DNA of 64,000 nt, from contig CAVUHL010000003.1 in NCBI GenBank assembly GCA_963741305.1, positions 7,068,001 through 7,132,000 on the forward strand, given 5' to 3'. The notes below the pieces were generated by a model that was given only the letters and a program-made list of their open reading frames with translations, had not been told where the DNA came from and ran no database searches. Made by a program: the position numbers and the translations under genes. This stretch comes from DATMER01 sp963741305 (GTDB lineage: Bacteria > Acidobacteriota > Thermoanaerobaculia > Multivoradales > UBA5704). Shown here piece by piece: positions 25,984 through 35,352 of the stretch (position 1 is the first letter of the stretch; each line of letters starts with the position of its first letter).

Positions 25984-28900
25984 ATGCTTCATTGCGGCAA
26001 TCACCGTCCGTCACGTTTACTGACCTTCGCTCTCGCAGCCGTTTTGCTGCTGCCCGCGCCGGGCTTGCTCAGTGCCGCCTCCCGGCATGGGGCACCCGAC
26101 GTGAGTGCAGTGCCGGCCGGGCAGCGGGCGCTGCCCGGCTCCTTCGAACAGCCGTTGTCCGAGGATGGCCGCCTGCAGGTGGTCATCGAGCTCTCGCTGG
26201 CTCCCGGCGCCGTGGTCTGGGCGCGCGAGATGGAAGCCCGCCGCGGCCTGGACAGGGCGGCGGCCACCGCGGCCGCGGCCAGCGCCACGCGCAGCCACCT
26301 CCAGGAGGTCGCCGCGCAGCAGGAAGGCGTGATGGCGGCGCTCTCGTCGCCCGCCATCGAGGCCATCGAGATCTATCGCGTCAGCAAGGCCCTCAACGCC
26401 GTCGCCGTGGCGGTGCGTCCGGAAGCCCTGCCGCAGATCGCCCGGATCCCCGGTGTCCGCTCCGTCCGTCCGCTGGTGCTCGAGTACCCGTCGAACTCGA
26501 CCTCCGTGCCCTTCCTGGGCGTTCCCAAGGTCTGGGAGAACACCCTGGGCCTCCCGTTCGCCGCCACCGGCGACGCGATCTCCATCGGCATCATCGACAC
26601 CGGGATCGACTACCAGCATCCGCACTTCGGCGGGACCGGCAACCTGACCGACTACCAGAACAACGACCGGACGGGCCTGGACACCGGCGAGGCGAACGTG
26701 GAGTTCCCGACCGCCAAGGTGGTGGGCGGCTTCGACTTCGCAGGTGACGCCTATAACGGCGGCGTCGCGACACCCGATCCGGACCCGATGGACTGCAACG
26801 GCCACGGCTCGCACGTCGCGGGCACGGCCGCCGGGTTGGGGGTCGTCGATTCCACCGACACCACTTTCCCCGGTCCCTACGACACGGCGGTCCCGTTCGG
26901 CACGCTCAGCGTCGGACCCGGCACGGCCCCCGAAGCGGACCTCTACGCCCTGCGCGTCTTCGGCTGCGGCGGCGGCACCAACCTCACCGTGCAGGCCATC
27001 GAGTGGGCGATGGACCCCAACGACGACGCCGACCTGTCCGACCACCTCGACGTCATCAACATGTCGCTCGGCTCTGCCAACGGGAGCGTCAGCAACCCTA
27101 CGGCCGAGGCTTCGGAGAACGCGGCCCTCATCGGCGTGAGCGTCGTCACCTCGGCGGGCAACAGCGCCGACACCTATTTCATCGTCGGCGCTCCCGGCGT
27201 CGCCGGCCGGGCGATCGCGGTGGCGAACGTCGGCGACAGCGGCGTCGGCGGCTCGGTCCTCCAGGTCAACAGCCCGCCCGGCATCGCCGGCAGCTACCCC
27301 GCGCTGCCCGCAAACTTCGTCAACAACCCGCCGCCGCCGCCGCCGGCGCCCAACGGCCAGACGGGGAACGTCGTGCTCGTCGACGACGGCGTCGCAGCCG
27401 CCGGAGGTGGCACGGTCAGCGACGGCTGCGAGACGCCGTTCGTCAACGCCGCGGCGGTGGCCGGCAACATCGCGCTGATCGACCGCGGTTTCTGCGGGTT
27501 CGAGATCAAGGTCCGCAACGCGCAGCTCAACGGCGCCATCGCCGCGATCGTCGGGAACAACGTGCCCGACGATCCAGGGCTCACCCTGATGGCCTGCACC
27601 ACCGTCGGCGGCTGCGCGCCGGTCATCACCATCCCCTCGGTCTTCGTCAGCCAGGCGACGAGGCTCGCGGTCACGGGGGCGGCGCCGCCGGTCAACGGCA
27701 CGCTCAACGGCCCGAACCAGGGGGTCCACGCGGGCGACGTCATCAGCGCCAGCTCGTCGCGCGGTCCGCGCAGCGCCTCCTCCTCACCGATCCGTCTCAA
27801 GCCCGACGTCGCCGCACCCGGCACGAACATCACCTCGACGCAGACCGGCATCACCTGCACCGGCGTCGGAGCCGGCAACACCGGCTGCATCGTGCCCAAT
27901 GGCACCGGTTTCATCGCCGGTGGCGCACCGCTCACCATCTCGGGGACCTCGATGGCGGCGCCGCACGTGGCCGGCATCATGGCGTTGCTCCGGCAGCTCC
28001 ACCCCGATTGGGACGTCGAGGAGCTGAAGGCGCTGGTGATGAACAACGCGCTTCATGACGTGAGCCTCGGCCCCCTGGGCTCGGGTCCGCACATCGGCAT
28101 CGCGCGCGCCGGCGCCGGACGCACCGACGCCGAGCTAACCGCTCCGCAGAAGGTGACGGCCTTCAACGACGACGAGTACGGCCTCGTCTCTGTCTCCTTC
28201 GCCGAGCGCGACATCGTCACCACGGGCGCCGAGGTCAAGTCCGTGCGCGTGGTGAATCACGGCGCCACGGCGCAGACCTACGACATCGCGGTCGAGCTGC
28301 CGCTGAACGCCAACGGCTCGCCGGTCAACGATGCTCCGGGCCTCGCCTTCTCGATCGCCGGGGGGCAGACCTCGGTGGCCGTGCCGGCGAACGGCACCGC
28401 CACGATCAACGTGCAGATGAACGCCACCGCGGCGAACATGAACCATGTCCGCGAGGCCTCCGTCGCGCCCACCCAGGCGGCGCCGGCGCCCTTCGCGGGC
28501 CTCGGCAACATAGCCCGGAGCTGGCTGACCGAGGAAGGAGCCCACCTCACCTTCCGCCAGAGCGGCAACCTGAAGCTTCGGGTGCCGCTCTACAGCGCCG
28601 CCCGCCCGGCTTCGCGGATGACCGCCGACGACGCCGTCGTCACCGGCGGCGCCGGCACCGGCAGCACAAACCTGACCCTCGACGGCACCGACGTCTGCAC
28701 GGGGGCGCTCGCCGCGGGGCCGACCTGCACGGGTACCTTCCCCGCCACGGTGGTTTCGCTCGTCACCCCGCTCGAGCTGCAGGTCGTCTCGCCGCTCAAC
28801 CCGGTCAGCGCCATCCCCGCGGCCGACATCCAGTACGGCGGCGTAGGGTTCGACGACAGCGGCACCCCCGCGGTGGCCGACGACCTCGTCCTCTTCGGCT

Positions 28901-30654
28901 TCTCGACCTGGGGCTCCTGGTCGAGCCTCACCGACGTCGCGCTCACCGTCTGCATCGACCGCGACGAGAACGGCACCTGGGACCGCCTGCTGGTCAACTC
29001 GAACGTCGCCACGCTCGCCAGCCAGTTCGGCGGCGGCGCGTTGAACGCTCAGGACACCTTCGTCCGCGGCTTCCTGACCCTCCCGGGAGGGGGTGGCGGC
29101 GCGGCGGGCGGCGCGGTCAACCTCCTGGCCCCCAACGCCCTCGATACGCGGCTGCTGGACAACAACGTGATGTTCATGGCTGCCACCCCGGCCCAGCTCA
29201 ATCTGACCTTGGGCGGCACCGACACCACTCCTACCGCCTTCCGCTACAAGGTGGTCACCTGCCCGGGCTTCAATCCCCTCTGCGCCTTCCCCAACTGCAC
29301 GCCGGCCGCGGGCGCCATCTACGACGAGGCGGCGGGACCCTTCTTCTACAACTACGCGGCGCGCGGCCTCGACTACGGGTCGTTCCCCTGGCTGTTCGAG
29401 GACCTCGACAACGGCACCATCCCGGTGACCTGGAACACCGCCAACCTCGCCACCAACGGCTCCCTCGGCGGCCTCCTGCTGCACCACCACAATGCCGAGG
29501 GCGAGCGCGCTGAGGTCTTCGCGGTCGTCAGCGCGGCTGGCGCCGGCACCGCCGACCTGCGGGTCTCCAATGGCGTCGCCGGCACGCAGACGGTGGGCAG
29601 CAACGTCACCTTCACCATCACGGTGACCAACGACGGCCCGGACACGGCGACCGGCGTGGTCGTCGCAGGCGTCCTGCCGAGCGGCCTCAGCTACGTCTCC
29701 GACAACGGCGGCGGCGCTTACAACTCGGGCAGCGGGTTGTGGACCCTCCCCGCCCCGCTCGCCAACGGCGCTTCGGCGTCGCTGCAGATCACCGCCACCA
29801 TCGACGTCATCGACGAAGTCTGCACCCTGGCGCAGGTCACCGCCGGCACCCCGCTCGACGGCGACCCGTCCGACAACCAGGCCCAGGTCTGCGTGTCGGC
29901 GCCGCGGCAGGCCGACCTCGCGGTGGAGATCACGGCCAGCAGCAACGACGTGGAGCTGGGAGATCCGGTGACCTTCACCATCGATCTCGACAGCCTGCTC
30001 GCCGCGCTTCCGGCTGGGTCGCAGACCGCCTTCGGCGTGAGCGCCACGGTCTCCTTCCCCGGCTTCCCCGGCTTGCCGATGAGCGGCACGCCGACCGACG
30101 GGACCTTCGACAACAGCACCGGTGTCTGGTCGCTGGCCAGCCTGGCCGCCGGTGGATCGCACCAGCTCACCGTCACCGTCAACGCCCCCGACACCGACAT
30201 CCTCCAGGCGCAGGTGACCGTCACCTCGAGCCTCAACGACCCTGACACCGCCAACAACACGGACACCACCAGCGTGTCGGTGGGCGGCTCCTACTACGCC
30301 GTCGTCCCCTGCCGTCTGCTCGACACCCGCCTCGCGGCCGGACCCTACGGCGGACCGGCGCTGGCCTCGGGTGTCCAGCGTGACGTCGACGCCGCCGGCG
30401 GTAGCTGCGGCATCCCGGCAACGGCACGGGCGCTTGCCCTCAACGTCACGGTGGTCAACAGCGGCGCCGCCGGCCACTTCACGCTCTTCGAGGATGGCAC
30501 CGCCGTGCCGCTGACCAGCACGCTCAACTTCGGGTCCGGCCAGACAAGGGCCAACAACGCCGTGGTTGCGCTGGCCAACGGGATCTTCACCCTGCACAAC
30601 AGCTCGGTCGGAACGAACGACGCGACGATCGACGTCGTCGGCTACTTCGAGTAA
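25984..30654 (+). CDS. Secreted subtilisin-like protease with PA, DUF11 and C-terminal PCRLLDTR domains
   Basis: A 1556-residue exported S8 peptidase. The ATG at 25984 follows AAGGGGGA; an upstream TTG is less likely. The signal peptide is LLTFALAAVLLLPAPGLLSA. An inhibitor-I9-like propeptide precedes the catalytic triad Asp205 (IGIIDTGID), His274 (NGHGSHVAG) and Ser656 (SGTSMAAPH). A protease-associated insert lies between His and Ser (around residues 450-570, GNVVLVDDG, IDRGFCGFEIK). Two DUF11-like beta modules follow (about residues 1185-1430, VTFTITVTNDGPDTATGVVV). The C-terminal 115 residues form a module starting VPCRLLDTR and ending DVVGYFE, shared with the next gene. It is probably a degradative exoenzyme or surface protease. 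Confidence 0.9.
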   Translation: MLHCGNHRPSRLLTFALAAVLLLPAPGLLSAASRHGAPDVSAVPAGQRALPGSFEQPLSEDGRLQVVIELSLAPGAVVWAREMEARRGLDRAAATAAAASATRSHLQEVAAQQEGVMAALSSPAIEAIEIYRVSKALNAVAVAVRPEALPQIARIPGVRSVRPLVLEYPSNSTSVPFLGVPKVWENTLGLPFAATGDAISIGIIDTGIDYQHPHFGGTGNLTDYQNNDRTGLDTGEANVEFPTAKVVGGFDFAGDAYNGGVATPDPDPMDCNGHGSHVAGTAAGLGVVDSTDTTFPGPYDTAVPFGTLSVGPGTAPEADLYALRVFGCGGGTNLTVQAIEWAMDPNDDADLSDHLDVINMSLGSANGSVSNPTAEASENAALIGVSVVTSAGNSADTYFIVGAPGVAGRAIAVANVGDSGVGGSVLQVNSPPGIAGSYPALPANFVNNPPPPPPAPNGQTGNVVLVDDGVAAAGGGTVSDGCETPFVNAAAVAGNIALIDRGFCGFEIKVRNAQLNGAIAAIVGNNVPDDPGLTLMACTTVGGCAPVITIPSVFVSQATRLAVTGAAPPVNGTLNGPNQGVHAGDVISASSSRGPRSASSSPIRLKPDVAAPGTNITSTQTGITCTGVGAGNTGCIVPNGTGFIAGGAPLTISGTSMAAPHVAGIMALLRQLHPDWDVEELKALVMNNALHDVSLGPLGSGPHIGIARAGAGRTDAELTAPQKVTAFNDDEYGLVSVSFAERDIVTTGAEVKSVRVVNHGATAQTYDIAVELPLNANGSPVNDAPGLAFSIAGGQTSVAVPANGTATINVQMNATAANMNHVREASVAPTQAAPAPFAGLGNIARSWLTEEGAHLTFRQSGNLKLRVPLYSAARPASRMTADDAVVTGGAGTGSTNLTLDGTDVCTGALAAGPTCTGTFPATVVSLVTPLELQVVSPLNPVSAIPAADIQYGGVGFDDSGTPAVADDLVLFGFSTWGSWSSLTDVALTVCIDRDENGTWDRLLVNSNVATLASQFGGGALNAQDTFVRGFLTLPGGGGGAAGGAVNLLAPNALDTRLLDNNVMFMAATPAQLNLTLGGTDTTPTAFRYKVVTCPGFNPLCAFPNCTPAAGAIYDEAAGPFFYNYAARGLDYGSFPWLFEDLDNGTIPVTWNTANLATNGSLGGLLLHHHNAEGERAEVFAVVSAAGAGTADLRVSNGVAGTQTVGSNVTFTITVTNDGPDTATGVVVAGVLPSGLSYVSDNGGGAYNSGSGLWTLPAPLANGASASLQITATIDVIDEVCTLAQVTAGTPLDGDPSDNQAQVCVSAPRQADLAVEITASSNDVELGDPVTFTIDLDSLLAALPAGSQTAFGVSATVSFPGFPGLPMSGTPTDGTFDNSTGVWSLASLAAGGSHQLTVTVNAPDTDILQAQVTVTSSLNDPDTANNTDTTSVSVGGSYYAVVPCRLLDTRLAAGPYGGPALASGVQRDVDAAGGSCGIPATARALALNVTVVNSGAAGHFTLFEDGTAVPLTSTLNFGSGQTRANNAVVALANGIFTLHNSSVGTNDATIDVVGYFE

Positions 30655-30670
30655 CCGCCACCATGATTGC

Positions 30671-30697
30671 CTGAGGGGGTGGCCGCCACCCCCTCAG
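30671..30697. terminator. Hairpin after the S8 protease gene
   Basis: CTGAGGGGGTGGC pairs with GCCACCCCCTCAG around a one-base centre, 17 bp after the stop. The stem is strong but there is no T-tract. Confidence 0.6.
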
Positions 30698-30870
30698 CCC
30701 TCCCTCCCTCGCATCCTGCTGGACAAATCCACCGAAGACTGATAGAAGGGGGTTCAGTCTCTCGAAGTACCCCCAAGGCTGCCTATCTCGGGCTGGAGTC
30801 TCTGTGCACACGGCCCGACTCGGTGACGAGCCAGGCGGTCGCATTTTCGCGCTTCTCAAGGAGTTGATTG

Positions 30871-33800
30871 ATGAAACGTTTCCTCGTCGCATTGTTATTT
30901 GTTTTCTCATGCTTTACAGCGGCCGCGGCCCAGGAACTTCAGAGCACCCGGCGCGCCCAGGTGGCCGCCGGAGCGCCGGTCGAGCGCACGTTGCAGCGCG
31001 CCGGGAGCACGAAGATCGACGTGCGGGCGATGCCCGAAAAGCCGCGCCGCGAGCGCGACAAGCCGGAGCGCGGCGAGCCGCCGTTCCGGCCGGTGGAGCT
31101 GCCCGGCGCCCCGACCGCGCCGCAGGTCCCGTCGATCTCGCCCGAGCGCAACGCTCCGGCTCCGCCGCCGATCATCGGCTTCGAAGGCCTCGACCGCGAG
31201 AACTGGGGCTCCGGCAGCCCTCCTGACCCCGTCGGCGACGTCGGCCCGGATCACTACATCCAGGCGGTCAACGCATCGGTGGGCATCTACGATAAGACGG
31301 ACGGGTCGCAGATCGCGGCTTTCACCTTCGACACCCTGATGAGCCAGGGCAGCTTCGGCAACCAGTGCGACACGGAGAACTTCGGCGACCCCATCATCCT
31401 CTACGACACTTTCGAGGACCGGTGGGTGCTCACCGACTTCGCCTTCACGCTCGACGGTCTGGGCGCCGTCAACCCGCCGGAGGCCTTCCAGTGCTTCGCG
31501 GTCTCCCAGACCAGCGACCCGGTGGCCGGAGGCTGGTACTTCTACTCGACCAGGATCGACGACTTCCTGAACGACTACCCGAAAATGGGAGTCTGGACCG
31601 ACGGCATCTACATGTCGGCGAACATGTTCGGCTTCCCCGCCGGTGGCGGCTTCGCGACCACCCGGGCGTGGGCCTTCAACAAGGCGCAGATGTATGCTGG
31701 CGCGCCTACCGTCCAGGTGGTGACCTTCGACCAGGGGGATGACTTCACCATCCTCCCGAGCAACGCCCGCCTGCAGACCGGCACGCCGCCTCCGGGCACG
31801 CCCAACTACTTCGTGTCCTCGTGGAACTTCCTCAATGCGCTGACGGTCTACAAGTTCCACGTCGACTGGGACAGCATCGGGCTCTCGACCTTCACCGGGC
31901 CTGATGAGCCGCTCGCCGCCACCGGCTGGCCGAACGCGGCCGTGGCCAACGCGCCGCAGCCGGGTACGGCGCAGCTTCTGGACGTGCTCCAGATCCGCGC
32001 GATGATGCAGAACCAGTACGTCAACTTCGGCGGCGTCGAGTCGCTGTGGAACACCCACACGGTCCGCCGCGCGAACACCACGGGATTCGCGGCTCCGCGC
32101 TGGTATCAGCTGGACGTCTCCGGCGGCACAGTGGCCGTGAACATCACGCAAGCCGCGACCTGGGATCCGGACGCTGCCAACGTGATTCATCGCTTCATGC
32201 CCAGCCTGGCCGTAGACCGCGCCGGTAACATGGCCATCGGCTACAGCACGTCGAACGCCACCACCGAATTCCCCTCGATCAAGTATGCCGGCCGGCTGGC
32301 AGGCGACCCGATCAATACGTTCAGCCAGACCGAGCAGACGATGTTCACGGGCACGGCGTCGCAGACGACCAGCGCCCGCTGGGGCGACTACACCTCCATG
32401 ACCCTCGACCCCGACGGCTGCACCTTCTGGTACACCAACGAGTACGCCAACCCCGTCTCGCAGGCAGCCAACATGCGGTGGAAGACGCGCATCGGCTCCT
32501 TCAAGTACGCCGAGTGCACCCCGGTCGGAGACGGTGGAACGCTTTCGGGCACCGTGACGGCCACGGTCGGCGGCGCCCCCATCAGCGGCGCGACCGTCGA
32601 GCTGGGCGCCCGGACGACGACCACCAACGGCAGCGGCTTCTACTCCTTTACGGACTTGCCTGCCGGCACTTACCCCGAGGTCACCGCGAGCGCTTCGGGT
32701 TATGAATCGGAATCGTTCACGAGCATCGTCATCACCGACGGCGGGACGACGACGCAGGACTTCTCGCTCGACTCGGCGCCGGCCAGCGCGTGCCTCACCG
32801 ATACGACCCAGGCGGACTTCCAGGCGGGCACGGGGGAGGACGTCGATGTGACGACCAGTCCCGACGAGGTCATCCTGCTGAACATTCCCAACGTCGACCA
32901 GCAGAACGCGACGGTCACCGCGAACGGTTTCGGCTTCACCTCCACGGCCTGGGTCGCCCAGACCTTCCTCGCCGGCCAGACCGGTGAGCTCACGCAGGTC
33001 GACCTCGACCTGTTCTGCGCCGGCTGCACCGGCACGACCCCGAACCTCACCGTCTCGATCCGGGCCACGACTGGCACCCCGGCGTTGCCCACGGGCCCCG
33101 ATCTCGCCACCGCGACGATCCCCGGCTTCAACACCGCCGCGGGTGGCATTTTCAGCGCGGTCTTCGGTGCTCCCCTCTCGATCACCGCCGGAACGCGGTA
33201 CGCGATCGTGCTCCGCGCGTCAGCGAACCCGTCGGCGGGAACGTATGCGTACGTCTGCAGCTGCACCGCGCCCAACAGCAACCCCTACGCGAACGGCCAG
33301 CGCATCACTTCGGCCAACAGCGGCACGACTTGGACGGCAGACGTGACGAGCGGCGGCCGGGACCTCGGATTCGCGGTCTACGTGCAGACCGGCTTCCCGC
33401 CGTCCGGCGAGTTCGAGTCGAGCCTCAAGGACGCCAACCCGGCAGTCGGATTCACACCGACCTGGACCACCATTTCCTGGAACGCCACGACTCCGGCCAA
33501 CACGGCAATCAGCTTCCAGGTCGCCGCCAGCAACTCGCCGACGGGGCCGTTCAACTTCGTCGGTCCCGACACGACCGCGGGCACGTTCTTCACCACCAGC
33601 GGCGCGTCTCTCAGCCAGTTCAACGGCAACCGGTACCTCAAGTACAAGGCCTATCTCTCGACGACCAACAACACGGTCACGCCGACCCTCAACGACGTCG
33701 AGGTGTGCTTCGTGAATGTCGCCATTGTGGTGGTTCCGGATCTGACGATCGCCAAGAGCGACGGCGGAGCCTCGGTCGCGCCGGGCGGCACCGTCTCCTA

Positions 33801-34908
33801 TACCCTCACCTACTCCAACACCAGCAGCGGAGGCGCCACGGGCGTGGTGATCACCGACACCGTTCCGGCGAACACGACGTTCAACGCCGGCGCCAGCACC
33901 GCGGGCTGGGTCTGCGCGCCTGACAACAATGCCGGCTCCACCTGCACCCTCGCGATCGGCGCCGTTGCCGGCACGAGCGGCCCCCTGACGGCCACCTTCG
34001 CCGTCACCGTCGTCAATCCCGTGGCGGCCGGTGTGACCCAGATCTCCAACACCGCCAGCATTGCCAACGACGGCGCCAGCGGCGCCGACCCGACGCCAGC
34101 CAACAACTCGGCCAGCGACACCACGCCGGTGACCGCCGCTCCCGACCTGTCGATCTCCAAGAGCGACGGCGGGAATTCGGTGGAGCCGGGCGGCACCATC
34201 TCCTACACGCTCACCTACGCCAACAACGGCAACGAAGGCGCCACGGGGGTCGTCATCACCGAGACCGTACCGGCGGACACGACGTTCGACTCCGGTGCCA
34301 GCACTGCGGGCTGGTCCTGCGTACCGGACGCCAACGCCGGCTCCACCTGCACTCTCGCGATCGGCGCCCTCGCCGCCGGCAGCGGCAATCAGGTGGTTAC
34401 CTTCGCCGTGACGGTCGCCGATCCGCGGCCGACCGGTCTGGTCCAGATCTCCAACACCGCCACCATCGCGGACGACGGCGCCAACGGCACCGATCCGACG
34501 CCGGCCGACAACACGGGCAGCGACACTACGCTGGTCGTGGGATTGGACTACTACACGATCGTGCCGCCTTGCCGGCTCCTGGATACCCGCACCGGGCCGG
34601 GAACGCCGATCACTGCGGCAGTGGAGACGGAAGTCGCCACCTCCGGCCTGTGCTCGATTCCCGCGGATGCGGTCGCGCTCGCGCTCAATGTGACGGTCAT
34701 CGATCCGTCCAACTCCGGCCACATTGAGATCTATCCCACCGCCGGTGACCGTCCATTCACCAGCACGGTGAACTTCGGGTCCGGACAGGTGAGGCCGAAC
34801 AACACCATCGTGTCCCTGGAAACGGACGGCACCTTCCAGGTGTACTTCGTCATCCCGGGTCCCGGCAACGCGCACCTCGCGGTGGACGTGGTCGGATACT
34901 TCAAGTAG
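30871..34908 (+). CDS. Large secreted protein with CPD-reg, DUF11 and C-terminal PCRLLDTR domains
   Basis: A 1345-residue exported protein. The ATG at 30871 follows AAGGAG; a TTG one codon earlier is also in frame. The signal peptide is FLVALLFVFSCFTAAAAQ. Residues about 100-545 form a region of unknown fold (ENWGSGSPPDPVGDVGPDHY near its start). A carboxypeptidase-regulatory-like module follows (about 550-630, LSGTVTATVGGAPISGATVE), then beta-rich segments and two near-duplicate DUF11 modules (around 955-1095 and 1095-1225, both with LTIAKSDGG/LSISKSDGG starts). The last approximately 115 residues (VPPCRLLDTR to DVVGYFK) match the preceding protease's C-terminus. No enzymatic motif was found; a surface or matrix role is inferred. 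Confidence 0.82.
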   Translation: MKRFLVALLFVFSCFTAAAAQELQSTRRAQVAAGAPVERTLQRAGSTKIDVRAMPEKPRRERDKPERGEPPFRPVELPGAPTAPQVPSISPERNAPAPPPIIGFEGLDRENWGSGSPPDPVGDVGPDHYIQAVNASVGIYDKTDGSQIAAFTFDTLMSQGSFGNQCDTENFGDPIILYDTFEDRWVLTDFAFTLDGLGAVNPPEAFQCFAVSQTSDPVAGGWYFYSTRIDDFLNDYPKMGVWTDGIYMSANMFGFPAGGGFATTRAWAFNKAQMYAGAPTVQVVTFDQGDDFTILPSNARLQTGTPPPGTPNYFVSSWNFLNALTVYKFHVDWDSIGLSTFTGPDEPLAATGWPNAAVANAPQPGTAQLLDVLQIRAMMQNQYVNFGGVESLWNTHTVRRANTTGFAAPRWYQLDVSGGTVAVNITQAATWDPDAANVIHRFMPSLAVDRAGNMAIGYSTSNATTEFPSIKYAGRLAGDPINTFSQTEQTMFTGTASQTTSARWGDYTSMTLDPDGCTFWYTNEYANPVSQAANMRWKTRIGSFKYAECTPVGDGGTLSGTVTATVGGAPISGATVELGARTTTTNGSGFYSFTDLPAGTYPEVTASASGYESESFTSIVITDGGTTTQDFSLDSAPASACLTDTTQADFQAGTGEDVDVTTSPDEVILLNIPNVDQQNATVTANGFGFTSTAWVAQTFLAGQTGELTQVDLDLFCAGCTGTTPNLTVSIRATTGTPALPTGPDLATATIPGFNTAAGGIFSAVFGAPLSITAGTRYAIVLRASANPSAGTYAYVCSCTAPNSNPYANGQRITSANSGTTWTADVTSGGRDLGFAVYVQTGFPPSGEFESSLKDANPAVGFTPTWTTISWNATTPANTAISFQVAASNSPTGPFNFVGPDTTAGTFFTTSGASLSQFNGNRYLKYKAYLSTTNNTVTPTLNDVEVCFVNVAIVVVPDLTIAKSDGGASVAPGGTVSYTLTYSNTSSGGATGVVITDTVPANTTFNAGASTAGWVCAPDNNAGSTCTLAIGAVAGTSGPLTATFAVTVVNPVAAGVTQISNTASIANDGASGADPTPANNSASDTTPVTAAPDLSISKSDGGNSVEPGGTISYTLTYANNGNEGATGVVITETVPADTTFDSGASTAGWSCVPDANAGSTCTLAIGALAAGSGNQVVTFAVTVADPRPTGLVQISNTATIADDGANGTDPTPADNTGSDTTLVVGLDYYTIVPPCRLLDTRTGPGTPITAAVETEVATSGLCSIPADAVALALNVTVIDPSNSGHIEIYPTAGDRPFTSTVNFGSGQVRPNNTIVSLETDGTFQVYFVIPGPGNAHLAVDVVGYFK

Positions 34909-34917
34909 AGCACTCAG

Positions 34918-34947
34918 GGTTGCCGCGGCCTGCTGGCCGCGGCAACC
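34918..34947. terminator. Strong hairpin after the 1345-residue secreted protein gene
   Basis: GGTTGCCGCGGCC and GGCCGCGGCAACC form a 13-bp perfect stem with loop TGCT, 10 bp after the stop. Confidence 0.65.
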
Positions 34948-35037
34948 TCGCCTTCTCCCATCCAGTCACTAGGTCCAGGACACAACATCCCATATCCCTC
35001 GGCAAGCTCGTCGTCAGTCGACGGCGGGCTTCCGCGT

Positions 35038-35336
35038 CTCACGGATAGGTTGCGGTTCACGCGGATAGGTTTCCACGTCACGCGATAGGTTTGCGGCTCA
35101 CACGGATAGGTTTCCGCGTCACGCGGATAGATTTGCGGCTCACGCGGAGAGTCTTCCGCGTCACGCGATAGGTTTGCGGCTCCCGCGGAAAGACTTCCGC
35201 GTCACGCGGATAGATTTGCGGTTCCCGCGGATAGGTTTCCGCGTCACGCGATAGGTTTGCGGCTCACGCGGAGAGGCTTCCGTGTCACGCGGATAGATTT
35301 GCGGTTCCCGCGGATAGGCTTCCGCGTCTCACGGCC
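35038..35336. repeat. Array B: tandem repeat of alternating 20/21-bp units
   Basis: About fourteen units such as GCGGATAGGTTTCCGCGTCAC and GCGATAGGTTTGCGGCTCAC alternate, giving a higher-order period of about 41-42 bp. Each unit carries an internal inverted repeat (GCGGA...TCCGC) or its variant. The array lies between the convergent 1345-residue secreted protein gene and the McrC-like gene and ends 17 bp from the latter's stop. No long single spacer and no CRISPR-type constancy is seen. Confidence 0.85.
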
Positions 35337-35352
35337 AAGCCCCCTCTCTCGC

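Noticed and set aside
30700..30870. Possible riboswitch upstream of the 1345-residue exoprotein gene.
   Set aside because: Searched by eye for c-di-GMP, cobalamin and similar core motifs; none is convincing.
35038..35336. Array B as a possible CRISPR array.
   Set aside because: Units are 20-21 bp with no spacers of constant length, and all parts of the unit repeat. No cas gene is in the window.
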